From: Streptomyces noursei ATCC 11455
GTDB taxonomy: Bacteria > Actinomycetota > Actinomycetes > Streptomycetales > Streptomycetaceae
Direction: 5' to 3'
DNA length: 64,000 nt
Assembly: GCF_001704275.1 (NCBI RefSeq)
Contig: NZ_CP011533.1
Coordinates: forward strand, 6,696,001-6,760,000
A model generated the notes under the pieces. It had not been told where the DNA came from. It saw only the letters and a program-made list of their open reading frames with translations, and did not search any database. The position numbers and the translations under genes are program-made. Shown here piece after piece: positions 62,098-64,000 of this stretch (position 1 is its first letter; each line of letters starts with the position of its first letter).

Positions 62098-63122
62098 CAC
62101 AACCCCCGTGCGCCGGGCGGCTGCTGGCCGCGGGCAGACTGCCGCCACTGCGGGGCGGACGGGTCGGGGACCGGGGTGCGCTGCATGATCTCCAGCACCA
62201 CCTGTTCGGCCGTGCGGCGGTTCAACTGGGCCTGGGCGGTGGGCAGCAGACGGTGCGCGAGCACCGCCACCGCCAGCGACTGGACGTCGTCCGGCAGCGC
62301 GAACTCCCGCCCGGCCATGGCCGCCGCGGCCTTGGCGGCGCGCAGCAGGTGCAGCGTCGCCCGCGGCGAGGCGCCGAGCCGCAGATCGGGATGGCTGCGG
62401 GTGGCCGCCACCAGATCGACGGCGTACCGGCGCACCGCCTCGGCGACGTGCACCGCGCGCACCGCCTCGGTCAGTTCGACGATCTCGTGGGCGTGCGCCA
62501 CCGGGCGCAGCGCGTCCAGGGGGGAGGCGCCGCCGTGCACGTCGAGCATCCGCAGCTCGGCCGCCGGGCTGGGATAGCCGATCGAGACCCGGGCCATGAA
62601 GCGGTCCCGCTGGGCCTCCGGGAGCGGGTAGGTGCCCTCCATCTCGACCGGGTTCTGCGTCGCGACGACCATGAAGGGGCTGGGCAGCTCGTAGGTCTGC
62701 CCGTCCATGGTGACCTGGCGCTCCTCCATGGACTCCAGGAGCGCCGACTGGGTCTTGGGGGAGGCGCGGTTGATCTCGTCGCCGATCACGATCTGGGCGA
62801 AGATCGCGCCCGGCTTGAACTCGAAGTCCCGCTGCTGCTGGTCGTAGACGCTCACGCCGGTGATGTCCGACGGCAGCAGGTCGGGGGTGAACTGGATGCG
62901 CCGCACCGAGCAGTCGATGGACCGGGCCAGTGCCTTGGCGAGCATCGTCTTGCCGACGCCGGGCACGTCCTCGATGAGTAGGTGCCCCTCGGCCAGCAGA
63001 ACGGTCAGCGCGAGCCGTACGACCTCCGGCTTGCCCTCGATCACGCCCTCCACCGACCGGTGCACCCTCCCGGCGGTGGTGGTCAGATCGGCAAGGCTCG
63101 CTCGTTCGTCATACGTCGTCAC
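62097..63122 (-). CDS. MoxR-family AAA+ ATPase
   Basis: 341 residues. Walker A EDVPGVGKTMLAKALAR, Walker B IVIGDEINRASPKTQSALLE, sensor-1 Asn in VATQNP, and the arginine-finger region EAQRDRFMARV. C-terminal lid helices follow. MoxR ATPases are chaperones working with DUF58/vWA partners. First gene of the operon; GTG start with GAGGAGGG upstream. Confidence 0.93.
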   Translation of the reverse strand: MTTYDERASLADLTTTAGRVHRSVEGVIEGKPEVVRLALTVLLAEGHLLIEDVPGVGKTMLAKALARSIDCSVRRIQFTPDLLPSDITGVSVYDQQQRDFEFKPGAIFAQIVIGDEINRASPKTQSALLESMEERQVTMDGQTYELPSPFMVVATQNPVEMEGTYPLPEAQRDRFMARVSIGYPSPAAELRMLDVHGGASPLDALRPVAHAHEIVELTEAVRAVHVAEAVRRYAVDLVAATRSHPDLRLGASPRATLHLLRAAKAAAAMAGREFALPDDVQSLAVAVLAHRLLPTAQAQLNRRTAEQVVLEIMQRTPVPDPSAPQWRQSARGQQPPGARGL

Positions 63123-63375
63123 TCGGCCCTCCTCGGCCCGTCACCGGGTGGCCGCCGCTCCCTGGATGGACCCGGCCCTCCCCGCGCGCATCCCGCCCGG
63201 CCTCGGCCGGGGCGATGTCACCTACGCATTCTTGCCGCCCGCGCGGCCTCGCGTCATGGCCTGTGGATAACTCACACCGTTCCGTCCCGGCCAACCGGAC
63301 AAGCCCGGCGAACCGGGCGTGGGGGCGGGGTGGCGGACGGGACCCGCCGCCGCTCGCGGCAGGTCCCGTCGCAGG

Positions 63376-63957
63376 TCAGCCCTGCGGGTCGATCTCCCGC
63401 AGCAGCCCCGTCGTCACGTCGAAGACGAAGCCGCGGACGTCGTCGGTGTGCAGCAGGAAGGGTGAGGTGCGCACCCGCTGCATGGACTGCCGGACGTCCT
63501 GGTCGAGGTCCTTGAACGCCTCGACCGCCCAGGTGGGCCGCTGGCCGACCTCGGCCGCCAGCTCGTGCCGGAAGTCCTCGGTCAGGCTGAGCAGGCCGCA
63601 GCCGGTGTGGTGGATGAGGACGACGGACCGGGTGCCCAGCGCGCGCTGGCTGATCGTCAGGGAGCGGATGATGTCGTCGGTCACCACGCCGCCGGCGTTG
63701 CGGATGGTGTGGCAGTCGCCGAGCTCCAGGCCCAGCGCGGCGTGCAGGTCGAGCCGGGCGTCCATGCAGGCCACCACGGCGACTTTGAGGACCGGTCGGG
63801 CGTCCATGCCCGGGTCGGTGAAGGCGGCGGCGTAGTGCCGGTTCGCCTCGACGAGGCGGTCGGTGACCGTGCCGTCAGGCGCGGCGGGCGTGCTGTCGGA
63901 GGAGGGGGGCAGCGGCTGCGACGCAGGTATGGGCATGGATTCACGGTAATCGTTCAT
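63376..63957 (-). CDS. Beta-class carbonic anhydrase
   Basis: 193 residues. Zinc ligands: Cys and Asp in ACMDARLD, His and Cys in HHTGCG. NAGG and the GLELGDCHTIRNAGGVV block are typical of the small plant-type beta class. It hydrates CO2 to bicarbonate in the cytoplasm. The ATG at 63957 is preferred; a downstream ATG at 63936 lacks a ribosome-binding site. The first ~30 residues are low-complexity. Confidence 0.92.
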   Translation of the reverse strand: MNDYRESMPIPASQPLPPSSDSTPAAPDGTVTDRLVEANRHYAAAFTDPGMDARPVLKVAVVACMDARLDLHAALGLELGDCHTIRNAGGVVTDDIIRSLTISQRALGTRSVVLIHHTGCGLLSLTEDFRHELAAEVGQRPTWAVEAFKDLDQDVRQSMQRVRTSPFLLHTDDVRGFVFDVTTGLLREIDPQG

Positions 63958-64000
63958 GGCCTGTTCAGCCCCTCCGCACAACAGGCGTAGGGGGCAACAT

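Overview
The window is chromosomal DNA of a high-GC actinomycete, almost certainly a Streptomyces. The signs are third-position GC bias throughout, many GTG starts (a few TTG), the actinobacterial qcrCAB/ctaE order, the MacRS sensor-regulator pair, SAV_6107-type HEPN and DUF3040 proteins, and an actinomycete-type SAM-IV riboswitch. No IS element, prophage, tRNA, rRNA or CRISPR array was seen; it reads as conserved core chromosome. The first gene is cut by the left edge.

Layout. 1-5.9 kb: L,D-transpeptidase, a receiver-like protein, then ctaE-qcrC-qcrA-qcrB (respiratory bc1-aa3 branch). 6-9.2 kb: trpD, a SAM-IV riboswitch leader, a class-V PLP aminotransferase, then a strange composite inverted-repeat element. 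9.4-24.4 kb: Lrp-type sensor, rhomboid protease, NYN nuclease, two NlpC/P60 hydrolases, a zincin lipoprotein, two glycosyltransferases, FadD15-like ligase, phosphoesterase, SRPBCC protein and ArsA-like ATPase. This stretch has the gene content of the mycobacterial PIM/envelope neighbourhood. 24.4-33.1 kb: ROK glucokinase, EEP phosphatase, hydrolase, PlsC acyltransferase, macSR, a phosphofructokinase with pyrophosphate-type residues, and a D-2-hydroxyacid dehydrogenase. 33-37.6 kb: fused anthranilate synthase behind a Trp-codon leader peptide, divergent class II DAHP synthase, and an iron pair (Bfd-type ferredoxin under an iron box, and bacterioferritin). 37.8-49.3 kb: molybdopterin oxidoreductase, endonuclease IV, PASTA Ser/Thr kinase, MerR regulator, thiOSG operon with TPP riboswitch, FAD reductase, Rv2175c-like DNA-binding protein, thiE and metF. 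49.3-64 kb: CrtI-like oxidoreductase, a TetR/YhgE/degenerate-ABC operon, HEPN protein, methyltransferase, DUF3040 protein, a MoxR-DUF58-transglutaminase operon and a beta-carbonic anhydrase.

How it works together. Four different cis-acting sensing devices sit in one window (SAM-IV, Trp leader/attenuator, iron box, TPP), each in front of the matching metabolism. Several genes have a TANNNT box 6-7 nt before the start codon, the arrangement expected of leaderless transcripts.

The least explained object is at about 8891-9241. It is a ~350-bp inverted repeat in which each half carries its own long perfect hairpin. The two hairpins share a 14-nt loop, but their stems differ and remain fully paired. 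I do not recognise this element.
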